A model generated the notes under the pieces. It was not told where the DNA came from and made no database searches. It worked only from the letters and a program-made list of their open reading frames with translations. From Pithys albifrons albifrons (Eukaryota > Chordata > Aves > Passeriformes > Thamnophilidae), in NCBI RefSeq assembly GCF_047495875.1, contig NC_092459.1, forward strand, positions 41,900,490 through 41,964,489: DNA of 64,000 bases, given 5' to 3'. Positions 47,883 to 61,155 of this stretch are shown piece after piece. A program made the translations under genes and the position numbers. Positions within the stretch are counted from its first letter, which is position 1. Every line of letters begins with the position of its first letter.

Positions 47883-50800
47883 TGAATTATTTGATCTGTT
47901 TTGAGAATAAAATCATTTCACATGAACTGATGTACAATACTATATTAGCAAGGATAAGCTTGTGGAAATGAAAAATCAGAAACACCATGAGACCATTTGA
48001 TAAATAATAGCCAAAATTAAGCATCTGTAAGCATTTTAAACTGTCTTCTTATTTTCTTTTCTGTTTTCTGGAGAGGTTAATCTTGCTACTGAAGCATGCT
48101 TCTTGCATATACCTTTTACTTAAGTAAAATCACAACATACTCTCTATTTTCCAACATTCCTAGTGATTTAGCTAGAATAGTCAACTTTACAGATGTATAT
48201 CTGGAACTTCAGCTTAAATGGGTGGAGGTTCCTTGATTTACACCAGATATAAGATCTGCTTCCAAAAATCCTTTCAAAAGTTACATTTTAAGTAGATTAC
48301 TTATTTTTCAGGGAATTGAACTTGACGGATCCAGCAACAAAAACTTAGTATCAGCATGTATATTTCACTACATCATATCTCATCTCTATGATCCCATTGA
48401 CTTCTACTGTAATTTCTCTGAAATTTTTCATCTTCAGGGGAAAAAAAAATTTGGTAAACTGGAAACCACTGGGACAAACAAGAGTGACTCTGGGTCTATT
48501 GCTGCTTTTATCTCAGCTAATATGTTTTTTTCAGAATCAGAATTGGACAACATTAAACCTGAACTGTTTACAGAAGGGAAGGAATGTAATTAATATTTTG
48601 TGTGGCCTGAGAAGAAGGAAATGCAAAATACATGCATACAGAACACCACAGAAGGATGTTCTGCTTAACTTCAGTGAGGACTTCTGGTGAGAACAATTTT
48701 CTTACACTGGAAATAAGGCAGAAAAAGGGAACAAGAAAGGAGTAGTTTTTCACTTTTCCTGTATTACCAGGCTGTTGAGGTCAGGACTAAGGTCTCTAAA
48801 GCAGTGGACTGAAGCCAGTCCTCAGGAAACTGGGGCCTGATCTGGGAACTACTATGGGAAGCAGAGAGAAATCAGAAACCAATCTGTTTCAGTGCTGACT
48901 TGGCTGGATAGGCTGTTTTATTTGCTTGGTAGATAGAGGGCAAAGAGTATAATCTTCCTCTCATTGTGTCATATACATATATATCAGGTTTGATGATTAG
49001 CAGTAGCCAGGATCCGCATCTTACAGTCATGACTTTTATGGCTCAGTGCTCCTGAGTTCCTTGTCAGGCATCTTGTCTGATGCTGGTTCATTAACTCTCA
49101 CCATCTCTCATGTACCCTGAATGGCAGCTAACTCTGTTAGAGTTGCGTTTTCACAGGGAAGGAACTTAGCTATTTGTCTTTCCTGCCTATATCCTGTGAA
49201 AAGCCCTGAACTAGTGAGGCAGTGACTGTTCATTATTCTGTCTGTTTCTCAGGCTATGTGCATTTATGTACACATACATGAGTGGAAATTCCTTTAAATC
49301 CCTTCAGTATTTTTAGTATTTCCACAGGTCAATCACAACTTGGATAGGTAAAGAAATTAAGTTGTTCACAGAGTACAACAGCATCTCCACTGGTAATATT
49401 TTGAAGAATTATTCTTCCAGGTCTCAGGTTATAAATACATTAATTGAATAAGAGAATTACCCTCCATAATATTGTGTTAAACAGAAAATTTTTTGCAGCA
49501 TTTAGTATTCATGTAACACTCTGAATATATTTTATCTAGATTTGCACAGAAGTAAGAAAGTGCTGTCAATTTATTGAGCTGGACACTGAAGTCCAGGTGG
49601 CAATGTTTAGCTAAAAAATATTCATCTTCTCAAATCAATGAAATAAGCAAACCCCCAAATTTGGATCTTATTGTCCTCTAAGATATACCTATTTAATTCA
49701 CTGTATTGTTATCTTTATGAAATATGAATATAAAATAATAGGTTTTGCTTTTTTTTCCTGATGCCAAGTGGATAGAAATAGAAAATAGTCTAAATTAATT
49801 CCTTAAAATTTTCATTCAAAAAGCGTTTCTTTTTTTTTCCTAGATTTACAAGCAATACAAAGAAAAATTGGAGAGATGGGAAAAGATTGTAAGTTATATT
49901 ACCTGAATAAAATTTCTTCCAGCTGTGTTCCCTCAAGGACAATAGTAATTTATCTGCTCATTTACCTTTAGTTAGAAAGTATTGCAGTTTTATCTGAAAA
50001 CACATGAAAAAAGTCAATTACAGGACTATGAATTGTACATGGTCAAATGATTTATTGCTTGATCATCCAGCAGGACCTACTAATAGCTGTAGTAAGAAAG
50101 ACTTTTAAATAAGTATGACATTCAATTGTTTTACCATATGCTTATAATCATAATTTTCTTGCTAAGGGTCATAGTATGGCTACCCTTAAAAGAATGAGAC
50201 AAGCAGCATAGACTTTATTAATTGGTGCTCTTTATGTACATTGAGAGCAATAGCCATAAAGTATGTTGAAAATTGTTTTATAGCTGGTGAAGGAATTATA
50301 ATGCTTGAATTTCCTGGGTGATAGAGTAATTTTTAAAGAAACAGCAACAACAAACAGATGGCAGAATAAGAAAATAAACTAAGGGTAAAAAGTAAGGTGG
50401 AAAAGGGAAATAAACAAGTCAAGAAAAATAATTAGGAAAATACTCACATTAAGAAGACTAAGACTAAAAATAATACATTTATTAACTCCTGATATTCGCT
50501 TTAAAAATCTGAAGTAGCAATTCTTCTGATCTCCAGATGTAAAATATTAGAATTTCACTGGCTTTATATTTTCTTAGAGAGGTTGCTAGCTAAGAATAAA
50601 GCAGTTAGCACCCGCATGAAAGCAATTCTCAGTTAGAAGGACAAATTCATGAAATAAGCAAAATTTAAAGACAATCAGATAGCAGAAAGATGATTGTTCT
50701 AAAATGCTTCTACTTTAAACAAGCTTGGAGTTCTTAAATTTCACGGAGAGTAAACACAGCACTGAAAATTATACTTTACACAGGTTTATTACTTAAGCAA

Positions 50801-53800
50801 TCTTTCATCATTATCTTGGGTGTTTCTGTTCTCTAAGGATTTTCTAGAGATTTATGAATGTCAAATTCAAAAAAATGAGAGACTGCACAATGCTGTGATA
50901 CACATTTTTTTTTCAACAAGTGCACTTGGCAATTTAGCCTTTGGAAGGTTGAAATGCTAATGTCAGATATCACTGTTCTGTATTACGGTACTATATGAGC
51001 AGCACTATATGTTGGTAAGACAGGTAGATCCCTGATGCAATTATTCATTATATTTCCTTGACTGACACACTATCAATACACAAGATACTTTCAGTTGTTC
51101 ATATCAATAGCTGTGATTTCTGAGTATAGTGAACTCTGAGCACTGGAGTTTCTGAACTGAATTCTGAAATGTGATATTTATCAGGAAATCAGTGAGCAAG
51201 TTGTTGTTCAGAGTTTTGTCACATCATCCAACAGATACAGAGTGGGAGTAGATCAGGGATCCTCCAGACTATAACAAAATTTATGTCCAAAGATTTGTGT
51301 TTCTTTGTAGCTTGGCAATTCCATTATTTGCAACTGTCTTTTTGTGCAAAATAGAAATCATGTCATACTGACTACATTGTCAGAGTGCTGAAAACTTTCC
51401 AAATGTGTACGCTTGTAAACCTGTTTGCAGCAGCACAAAATTTCGTCTTGTTCAAACATGAAGAGAGGAGTGTCAGACTGGTGCTCTGAAAAATGACTTG
51501 AACATGCAATAGTGCAGCTCAAAGAGATAGAAATATACTGTGACCTCAGCAGTTTAAATCCATTCTCCATCAGCCCAGATTATTAGTTTCTGATTTTGAA
51601 AAAGTTATTTGATTTCTTTTTGTGTTTCAGAATGAGACTCTTTTAATGACCAGATGATTAAGAACAATTAGAAGAAAAAAAGTCTGAAAATTGTTTAGAT
51701 CTTATGGAACCAGAATTCGTACTTTCCTGTCATAAATATTTTAGCAATAAATGACTTTGTAATGATAGTAATATTGCTAAGCCACCAAAAAGTTCAGCCT
51801 TTATATACCATAATATTTTCTTATCTTTCACATTAACCTTATTTCTTTAAATATTTTGAACAAATAGTGACTATTAAAAGCAAAATGCAAAGTGGAGTCA
51901 TTTTATGTGAAGCTTCAGAAAGACTAAATCAGACTGAAGACAAGAAAAACAAACAAAAAAAGGTGCTCAAACCTTACCATGCTAAATGACAGCTTTAGTG
52001 CAGATTGTTTGGATTGTCTTTTTCCTCCTGAGAATAAAGAGGAACCTCAGAGATTAGCACATGAAAGCCTCAGGATTGAACTGACAGTATTCTTTGTTAG
52101 GAAAGGAAGCTCCCTTATGTACTAAATCTCAGAAAAAGACTTAACATACCAAATGCTGCTTGTGATACAGGAGAAACCATTAGACTGAGTGATCTGCTTT
52201 ATTCTCTTTGACCAGCATAGAAAGGAACAAACACTTGTTCTGGGTCTGTCTGGAATGGGAATTAACTTTTTATCATAGCAGCCCACATGATATCATGCTT
52301 TAGATTTTTGACTGAAATTGCATTGATAGAAATGTTTTGTTCATTGCTGAATATTGCTTGAAGAGCACCAATGTCTTTTCTATTTCTCATTCTTCTACCC
52401 CATCAGGGAGTAAGCTGCAGGTAGGCAAGAAGTTGTGAGTGGGTATACCTGGAACAGTTGACCTGATGTGACCAAAGGAGTTATTCCACCTTATGTCTAG
52501 CCATGCTCAGCAAAAAGAGAAATTTGGACACTGCTTCCTATGAGCGGCAGGTGTCCTGGGAAGGTGAACATCAGCACAGAAAATTGTTACTTAGGAAGAC
52601 AGATGTCAAAATGTGTTCCTCCCTTGATCCTCCTTTTTCTGAGGGTTTATTTTTTATAAAGACCCATTGACTTGTGATGGGGCATGTTGTCCTTGTCCTT
52701 CCCCCTGCCTCCCCCTCACCACTATGACCTTTATTTTCTGTAACCCTGCTCAAGTGAAAACCACCGGTGGCAGTAGTAATTGATGTGTCTGGTCATGAGG
52801 GCTGCATCAGACTCAAAATGGATTTGGGGGAGACAGATAACCACACAATAGTCAAGGGGAGTTTGAGCAATGTGCTCACCTAAACATAGTATTGGCTAAG
52901 TCTGGGGGAAACTAACTTCTGTAGTCAGTATGCAAATACATTTATAAGTCAATTAATTGACTTCAAAAATATCAGACAGTCTGGGGCCCACTGAGCTCTT
53001 TTACATGGCAGCAGTTTGTACACCAAGATCTCCCCCTGAACACAACTCTCAAGATCACTCCTAGAGGCTGAGAGATTCCTTCCTGCAACTGATTCTTCTT
53101 AAGTGATTAATAGCATGCTGAAACTGGAAATCCTTGCTAAGTGCTATAATGAGTTAGTTCTGCACATATAATCCTTTAAACATAAACCATTGACGAAGTC
53201 TGAATCCAGCTGCACCTAAACTCCTCTCTGAGAAAGAATTTAGAACACAAGTGGGTCCTTTCTGAACATCACGACTCAGAAGGAGGACCTCCCTGACAAT
53301 TTTGTCTGACCATATCCCTTATGCAGTGTACTATCTAGTGTACTTTGCCATAAAATCTTGTTAAAACACTGATTCATATCCTGTTTTCCAACTTTTTTAA
53401 ATGATGGCTTTATATCAATAGAAATATTACTACTTCCCTCTTACAAGTGTCACTCCATCTGTGACCTGACATATCTGTAGTCTCTTGAGTGACTCTAACA
53501 TTTTTATTGCAGCCAAAATCATCAGGAAAGTAGATGCCATCTGGAATTACAAATAAGAGTGGTTCATCTAAGTAAACATTAATGCTACCTACATACTTGA
53601 CAACACAGCAGGGATCAATCATACTGATAAAGGACATGACCTATAACCTTTTTTTCTCCTACTATTGGAAATATGAATGCAGGAAACAAAACCATACTGC
53701 ATATAAGCAACAGTAGATTTTCTTAGCTGCTGGTGCAACAACTGTTGGGTTTTTTTTTCGGCAACTGAAGGGAAAATCTTTATTCAAATGTTTTAGAAGC

Positions 53801-54785
53801 TACTACAAGATTTCTGTAGCATTTCATCTTCATTTTCTCTTCTTAAATTCCTATTAATATTACTATTTTCAATAGTCATCACTTATTTTGTTTATATAAG
53901 AACTTTCTAGTGGATATTTACATAGATTGTCAATGAAAGGCTTAAGGTCAATCAACCTGAATTGATACATTCCTCCTTGATGATGCAAGGGAGCAGCAAA
54001 ATAAGAAGTGTAAGATATGTAAGAAAAAAAGTTAATTTAAGAAGCCAACAGCCATTTTTATCCCTTTCAGTTGCCATGAGCTCCTGTGATAATCTTGAAA
54101 AATCAAAGATTTTTTTTTCTCTTGTGTTTTACAGACATCTCAAATCCCCACAATTCTCATATTAGGTCCTTATTGATGTTACATTAGAAACATTGAAGGA
54201 TAAGGGTCTGAGTTAGCCATATACTTGTCACTTAAATTTTTTAATATTTATGTTTGAAACTCAGTCTTGTTGATTTTTCTCTTATGGTTATATATTTTAG
54301 TGTATCCTGAGCTCTACAACATAGAGGCCCTAAGTCTCAGCCCATGAATGCTAGAAATATACAAGGATATAAAAAAAATTATGCACCTAGTACATAACAG
54401 ACCATGAGATAAATACTGGATGCTACAAATGGAAGCAAAGAGACAAAGAGATAAATATAATTGAAAAATCCCATGACAAAATATTTTGGGTTTGAGTTTT
54501 TTTCTTTTCTTTTTTCTTCTTTTCCCATTAGACAGAGGATATTTGATCAGTGAGACCATCATAGAAAGGGATTCCTCATATTACTCTTTCCCTAATTACA
54601 ATGGTAATCAGTTATACATGAGAGGCAGGACCATCTTTTTTTCTTTTATTATTCGGTGTAAAACTGGAGACAGAGTATTGACTTCGGCAAGACTATCCTA
54701 TATTTATAGTGATTTGAGAGAAACTGCAGTTTCTTCTTACCTCTTATAAGAATAATTGAGATTTCATCTAAATATGTCTTGAACT
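47883..54785. other. AT-rich stretch without recognisable genes
   Basis: About 6.9 kb without element termini. A splice-acceptor-like tract at 54496-54530 before the ORF 54486-54749 is discussed under findings; it is not accepted as a gene. Other ORFs (for example 53410-53637 minus) have no support. Confidence 0.5.
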
Positions 54786-55417
54786 TGTTATGGGTTCACC
54801 TAGGTGGGCCTAAATTTGGGCTCTGGAGTCTGGACTAGGCCGAAGCTGTCAGCTGACTTGAGCTGGGCTGAGCTAACAGCTGACCTCTTCTAGCCAGTAA
54901 TTTTGTATTCCATACCACATTATGACATCATCTCCAGGGAAGTAGGAACCAGTGTTGGAGTGGTTATGGCAGTCACTTCTCAGCCCTCCTCTTGGGAGGA
55001 TGCACGATGTTGTCCCAGGGGGGATGGAGAGGACCAGGCCCACCACTGGCTCACAGGGTATCTCAGGAAAGTAAAATGTGTTGTTCTGGGTCTCTCCTTG
55101 CTGCTTGAGTTTGTCTCCCTGGGGAATAAGTCTTTTCTTAAATAATGTGTAGTTAGGACAGTAGAATTTGTGTGTTTGTTAAGAAGTTGAGGTGGGGAAC
55201 TTGTTGTTGCAGACTTGTGTGAGTGTATATTTGTATTCTCTTCTAATTGTCTCTTTCTTTCTGTGAAAAATATATGTAGTTTTAGTATAAATGCGGTTTG
55301 AAGTGTTGGATTTTTTTTCCTTCCCCTCTCTTTTCCTCCCTTTCCCTGGTGTTAGGAGGGAGGCTTTTCTCTCTGTGCTTGGGGGGGGTTGGTTGTTGCT
55401 TATCTCAAACCAAGACA
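54786..55417 (+). mobile_element. ERV LTR, about 632 bp, plus strand
   Basis: Starts TGTTATGGGTTCACC and ends 'tatctcaaaccaagaca'. It carries the GC-rich U3 block 'agctgggctgagctaacagc' typical of an avian ERV LTR, a T/C-rich segment before a G-run (55381-55388), and a 4-bp direct duplication AACT at 54782-54785 and 55418-55421. No internal region is visible, so it is probably a solo LTR. The duplication is short, so the right end may be off by a base. Confidence 0.78.
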
Positions 55418-56344
55418 AACTTTATATTGTAAATTCTTCTTGCTCTAATTTTTTTTCAGTATCACTAAAGCTTCTAAAACTCCTTTAAATGTTTGGGATT
55501 TCTTTCTCTCTTATGCAGTTCTTGGTCACACAGGGACTTAAAACTTCTGGTTTGGCCACATTGCTTTTGCTGCTCTTTTTACTTTATGCATTTATTTATG
55601 CTTACATAGCTTTTTTCATTTTATTTTTTTCCCTAATGTGACCTACCAAGAATAGATTCTCCCTTTTCCCCTCTTGATTTTTCATGAATTATTGAATTTT
55701 GTCCACTTTTATTCAACTTGTTTCACATTTCCTTCAAGTCAGCATTTCTTACAGTGCAATATCTTTGTGTTTGCTGACCTCTCTACAGAACTCCATCAGC
55801 AATTCAAACTTAATGATATTATAATAATGGTATCCTTTGTGCTTTCCAACTTTAACCTTGTTTATCTTACAGCAGTTTCCTGATTTTCAATTATTTGGCC
55901 TATTTGACCTCATTTGCTGCTTGTTCAACTTACTGTGTAAGAAAGAAATATTTTCAATACTCTTTCTATAGCTTTCTTATTTCTATTTCACTCACTTGAA
56001 TCTTCTTTCAAAACCACAAAAAATACTGTATTATTATTTTAGAAAGCTATCTTTTGCATGTAAAATATTGTGTCATTTTCTTATACTGTTTAAACCTGGC
56101 TATGGAAACATAAAATATATTTTGAACAAGACATCATGCTTACCTTTTCAATTAGTTAACTCAGTCATTATTTTCTCATAACATTCAAAAATGCTTTAAG
56201 CAATTAGAAGGGTGATTCCTATTTCTGATATTTGTGGTTCCACATATGTTAGGCTGGTAATGAAGAATTGAAGAATGGAGGCAGAAGACATAATTCAGTA
56301 TCAACACTTTCAGATATCACTATTAAGACTTGATTATTTCCCCT
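55418..56344. other. AT-rich spacer without recognisable genes
   Basis: Nothing recognised. Confidence 0.5.
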
Positions 56345-56612
56345 TTGGATGCCATTCACAGGGACCTTGACAATATTGAGAGTTGGGACCGTGCCAGCCA
56401 CATGAACTTCAGCAAGAACAAGTGCAAGGTCCTGTACCTAGGCCTGGGCAATCCCAAGCACAAATAAAGACTGAGTGGAGCATGGATTGAGTGCAGCCCT
56501 GAGGAGAAAGACTAGAGGTGTTGGTGGATGAGAAGCTTGACATGACCCAGCAATGTGTACTTTCAGCCCAGAAAGTGAACCATATCCTGGACTGCATCTA
56601 AAGAATGTGACC
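56345..56612 (+). mobile_element. CR1 LINE ORF2 fragment, plus strand
   Basis: 'gggaccttgacaatattgag' at 56361, 'gaacttcagcaagaacaagt' at 56404, 'gcagccctgaggagaaagac' at 56492 and 'gagaagcttgacatgaccca' at 56529 follow the ORF2 region also seen at 7.7-7.9 kb. It lacks the 3' UTR, so it is truncated at both ends. Confidence 0.85.
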
Positions 56613-57829
56613 TGAAGTTTATTTTTTTGTACTTGCCTATCTATCAATAGAAAAAAATGTGTCTTGTCTTTTCTGTATCCTCTCTTCAGCTTGGTCCTAT
56701 TCTTTTCAATTGTCTTTTAAATCCTCTCTTCAGAAAAACATCTAATGAGATTTTTAACTAGAATGAATCCAGATGATTTCTCATTCTAATAAGACAAGAT
56801 ACTGAGCACATCTTGTGAAGTATCTTACTCCCTTATTAATGTCTGTGAGAGCCTACTCTGATATTAACAGTGGTTTATGTTCAATTATTTTATACAGAAA
56901 AGTCTTTGCATCCAAATATGTCTTTTTATTATAATGCTGATTTTTTTTTCAAAATATTTCATACACTATGTAATAATTCACCTAAAAAAATGTCTTCAAT
57001 TGAATTCTGATCCAGATTTTTTAAAGATAAAAATATTGAGTGGTATAGCAAATTGCTTTTCCATGAAAATAGAGTGATAAATTTCATTGAATCATTCCAT
57101 CAACAAAATACATTGCAAAGACAGGGAAATATTTTTTTCTATGCTCATTCCAAAATATATACAGACTACATGCCTCATTTTCCATAAATTAAAAAAAAAA
57201 TTACTTAGATAATTTCTGATACAAGCCTATGTTGGTAAACATTCATGCAAAAAGCACATAATATATTTACAATATTTCTCAGTTATTAGTAAAAATAATA
57301 GCAAAAAATCTGGGAATAATGTAACAAAAATAGAAAGATTAAGCATTAGCCCCTTGACTGACAGTGGACATATGTGAAAAGTTTTATGTATTTTAGGAAT
57401 AAAAGTAATTTTAACAATCAGAACAGGCAAGTGCAGTCAGTGCTGGTAGAGCATGTACAATACAGTGAAAAATCTGTGTTTAAAAGCACTGGACAAATGT
57501 TTTCAACTAGCAAACTTTTAGAAAATGACAAGCACAACAGACATCCAATCCAGAACAGTAGGAAACAGCTTTCAAAACACATTTTATGTTCTTCAGGCCA
57601 ATATATTCCTCTGTGACACATTATGTCAAGCTGTGTCAACTGAATAGTTTAATAGGAGTTTCTTAAAATCACAGCCAAGGAAACTGATATTGCAGGAGAA
57701 AAAATAATGTATAAGATATACTGTCTGCACACACAGAAAAAGTTTTGACACAAGTTTGTAAGGATAATCAATGCAGTACACTACCTATTTCCACCTGCAG
57801 ATATGAATATTTAACATTTTGCCTTCTCC
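56613..57829. other. AT-rich spacer without recognisable genes
   Basis: Nothing recognised. Confidence 0.5.
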
Positions 57830-57960
57830 TGTTGCTACTTGCCTGGGAGAAGAGACTGACCCTCACTTTGCCACAACATTTTTCAGATAGTTGTAGAGAG
57901 CAATGAGGTCTCCCCTCGTCCCCCTTTTCTCTGGGCCAAACAAGCCTCTGCAGAGTCTTT
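57830..57960 (-). mobile_element. CR1 LINE fragment, minus strand
   Basis: 'gcctgggagaagagactgac', 'ttcagatagttgtagagagc', 'gaggtctcccctcgtccccc' and 'gccaaacaagcct' correspond to the ORF2 end also seen at 21.7-21.8 kb. It is a short internal piece. Confidence 0.85.
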
Positions 57961-59995
57961 ATTCAAAGAAGTAACCTCTTCAAAGAAAGACCAATATATG
58001 TGGAAAAAGTATATTTTTTCTTGTTTGTGTATTAACATTGAGATTAATTTCACTTTGAGAAATCCCCTACAGGTATTTTAATCCTATTCCTATTCAGAAA
58101 CCTGTAACTGTATAAGTAGAAAGGTTATATGCCAGACTTCATGCAGACGTGTATGAAAGAGCACAGGTATAAATGTTGTTGCCCTGCAAACAATTTATTT
58201 CTGTATAATTTGATAGTTATATGAATATGTACATATATCTAGGAAATACATGTTCGTGTGCCAAAAGTATATACACTGTTTATGTGTCTCTATAAAGCCA
58301 CACAGGCAGGAAGATGTAATTAGAAATGAAAAATTCTCCCTTTCCATTTTCTCCAGAGTCTTGTGGAATATTGTGGAAATATATATTATAAAATGTTGTT
58401 TTATCATGTAGGCTAAAGGGAAACAGTAAAATAGAATAAAAGTTAATAACATTTGAAATTCAATTTTTAATAATTATGAAATCACCAGTATCCTACCTGG
58501 ATAGACTAAGTCCAATGCTAGAAAATCTGGCGCTTAACCAAGGTTTACTAATGAACTGTTTGGGACATTTCTGCTTTAAAACTCAGAATGATTGTAATAT
58601 GCTTGTTTGCCTAGATAATACATATAATGAAGTTCTCAGAAAGAAAGAATAGGGATCATAAAAATGGCAACTAGTCTGTCACACCAACTCAGATGATGCT
58701 ATTCCTTTATCACCTCTTTTAAATAAAACAACATCAATATTGAAAAAAAACAAGGATTGGTTTGACAAAATTTAAAAGAGTAAAAAGTCTTGATTGTATC
58801 CATTTCTCAAGTCTATACACTTTAGTGTAAGCAAATCAGACAACTTAGCATCACAGTGTACAATTTTTTTCATTTACACCACAAATGAGCTCAGACTGCA
58901 TATTTTCAATCAAAAGATCATAACCAGACTTGATGTACAGTACTTGCACACCTCATTCTATTAGATCTGACATAAACTGACAACTATTATTTGTATAGGG
59001 AAACCACTGGTAAATGTAATTTGTCACCAGAAACAATACTGAATCAGTTAATGAAATAACATCTGAATTTTATTTAATGGTTCAATGGAAGTTAGGAAAA
59101 TAGTCCTAAACTCTTTATAAGAAAATGTCATATATTTATTTAAAATTGGTATCATTCAATTTCAGAAATGGAAAGAGAAGTGCTACATTCTCTCTTTAAG
59201 CATGTATGCAGTGAACATGCTTCAGCATGTACAGCAGAGAAGCTCTAAATGGCTAGATCACCATGGAGTTTAATGATCAGATAGTCTCAACATATGTTTC
59301 TAAATAAGAACAAATTGTGCAAATTAAATGGTAGTGGTTGTGAAGGGTCCATACATGTGCAGTGTAAAGATGCAGACATTTTGACCTTGCAGGAAAAATT
59401 ATATGAGGAGGAACCTACATAACCCTCACTGACACCTAATGCAGCTCAATCCCATAGACTGAATAACATTCTGCTGTATGGAAAAAAATTACTGCATCAT
59501 CAAACTGTGTATTGATTGTGTTTATATATAAGGATGTTGAGTTAAATGCTTAGACACCTATAAGTGCTTGACTTTAAAATGTTCTTATGGAAGTTTCAAG
59601 TTTAAAGCTACAAATAAAGCTATGGACTTCCCATCTTCTTTACATTCATGGATCATCAGGATGGTCAGATGCGCTGCAGAAGTCTGTACTACATGAGCTC
59701 ACAGAAGCCATAGGAATAGAAGCAAATATCAACTCTCTGTAAGTGGGAGAAGGAAGACTAACTTCAAAAATCTTACAAACTTTTCCCAACTTTCTTCTGA
59801 GAGGTGAAGAGTGAATTTTCAGGTTCCATTCCTACCACGGATTGGCAGGCTTTACTGCTGGTAGCAGACTTGCTTGTTTCCCAGTCTTCCTTGCCCTTTT
59901 CTAAAGTTTTGTTTTTTTGGTTCCCCTCCACTTCTGAACTATAATTGTCTCAGATTAATCTCCTTAAAGTCTAGATTCCTTTAACGTTTTGTTTC
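57961..59995. other. AT-rich spacer without recognisable genes
   Basis: Nothing recognised. Confidence 0.5.
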
Positions 59996-60352
59996 CTATC
60001 CTATGTCAGTTTCTTCTCTCCAGGCTTCTAATTCTTGTCTCTGTCTACCTTTTACATGCAGATTTCTTTTTTGTCTCCAGGATTCTAACTCATATAGCTC
60101 CTTTTTATATTTTCTAAGCATTTCCACATCAATTTTCTCAGGTTCTATGTCAGCTGAGGATGCTATTGTTTCTAGCTGAAGGTCTAGCATTTTGAGGTGA
60201 ATTCCTGTCTCCTTCTCTCCATCACAGCTCAGTTCCAGTATTTCAATGTTGAAGTAAATTCTCATTGCTACTCCAGCCGTGTTTTTACACATGCAATGCA
60301 AACATGTTAAAGAATTTAGAAGAAAAACATAGGCACACTCTTGCATGTTCAC
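59996..60352 (-). other. Protein-like reading frame, possible host exon
   Basis: A 118-codon minus-strand frame. Its second half is highly charged and helix-like (EPEKIDVEMLRKYKKELYEL, then WRQKRNLHVKGRQRQELEAW), unlike the low-complexity frames elsewhere in the window. A possible splice donor (AAAAG/GTAGAC) lies near 60047-60053 on minus, but no strong acceptor precedes it. I do not recognise the protein. Chance or an old pseudogene cannot be ruled out. Confidence 0.25.
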
Positions 60353-60833
60353 GTGCCTGACATCATGGCAACTGTTGTAAGAAATAATGGAAAAAGAGGG
60401 GAGGAGAATGGTGGCAAGGAAGGAGTGTTAAAACACAGACCTGTTTATCATGGGCACAAAGGAGAACACACCTTATATAGGAAGCCAGGAATATATTCTC
60501 CTTTTAATGGAAATTCTTTTCACTTTAATCAAAATCAGAGTGGTTATTTTTCTTTCCCTTACAATGATAATAACTCTCTCAGCATATAAAAACATATATA
60601 TGTAATAGCAATAATATGTCTATATATTCATAAATCTTTTATTGAAAAAAACCCAGACTGAAAATGCATCAAGAGACTTCAATTCCCCTGACAGGCCTTA
60701 TCTGCGACCTTCACTCCCTCTGCCCACATCCCACAAATTCCATTTAAATTAATTTCCACTGGAAGAGTGTTTTCTGCTCATCTGGACATTGTTGTTGGGA
60801 TTCCTGAAAGGGATCCTGGACTTGACTTGTTAC

Positions 60834-60982
60834 CTTGCTTTGTTCAGTTGTCTCCAGATGGTTGAGTGATGACTGCTCCTGTGTGTCTGCTACAGTTACT
60901 GTTCTGTGATCATCTGTCTGCAGCTTCTCTTCCCTTGTGGAACAGCCTTTTGGTATATTGGACAAATATGGTACAGGAGCCA
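60834..60982 (-). other. Possible 149-bp host exon
   Basis: On minus, a pyrimidine-rich acceptor-like 'tttccccttgcaag' precedes an open frame (VAPVPYLSNIPKGCSTREEK, ... SSLNHLETTEQSK) that ends at a good donor-like AAG/GTAACA at 60834/60833. The composition is protein-like, rich in Gln, Thr, Ser and Glu. The frame also stays open past the donor for 29 codons to a stop at 60744. Product not recognised. Confidence 0.25.
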
Positions 60983-61049
60983 CTTGCAAGGGGAAATTAA
61001 GATAAATTTGGTAATAGATACTACTCATCAGGCAACTACTATTCTGGGT

Positions 61050-61155
61050 AAAAAAAAATAAAATAAAATATATATATATACATACATACACACATATATA
61101 AATATATATAAATATATATATATGTGTATATATATATAAATATATATATAAAAAT
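61050..61155. repeat. (AT)n-rich microsatellite
   Basis: Long imperfect AT/ATAC/AAAT tract ('tatatatatacatacataca', 'ataaatatatataaatatat'). Confidence 0.95.
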
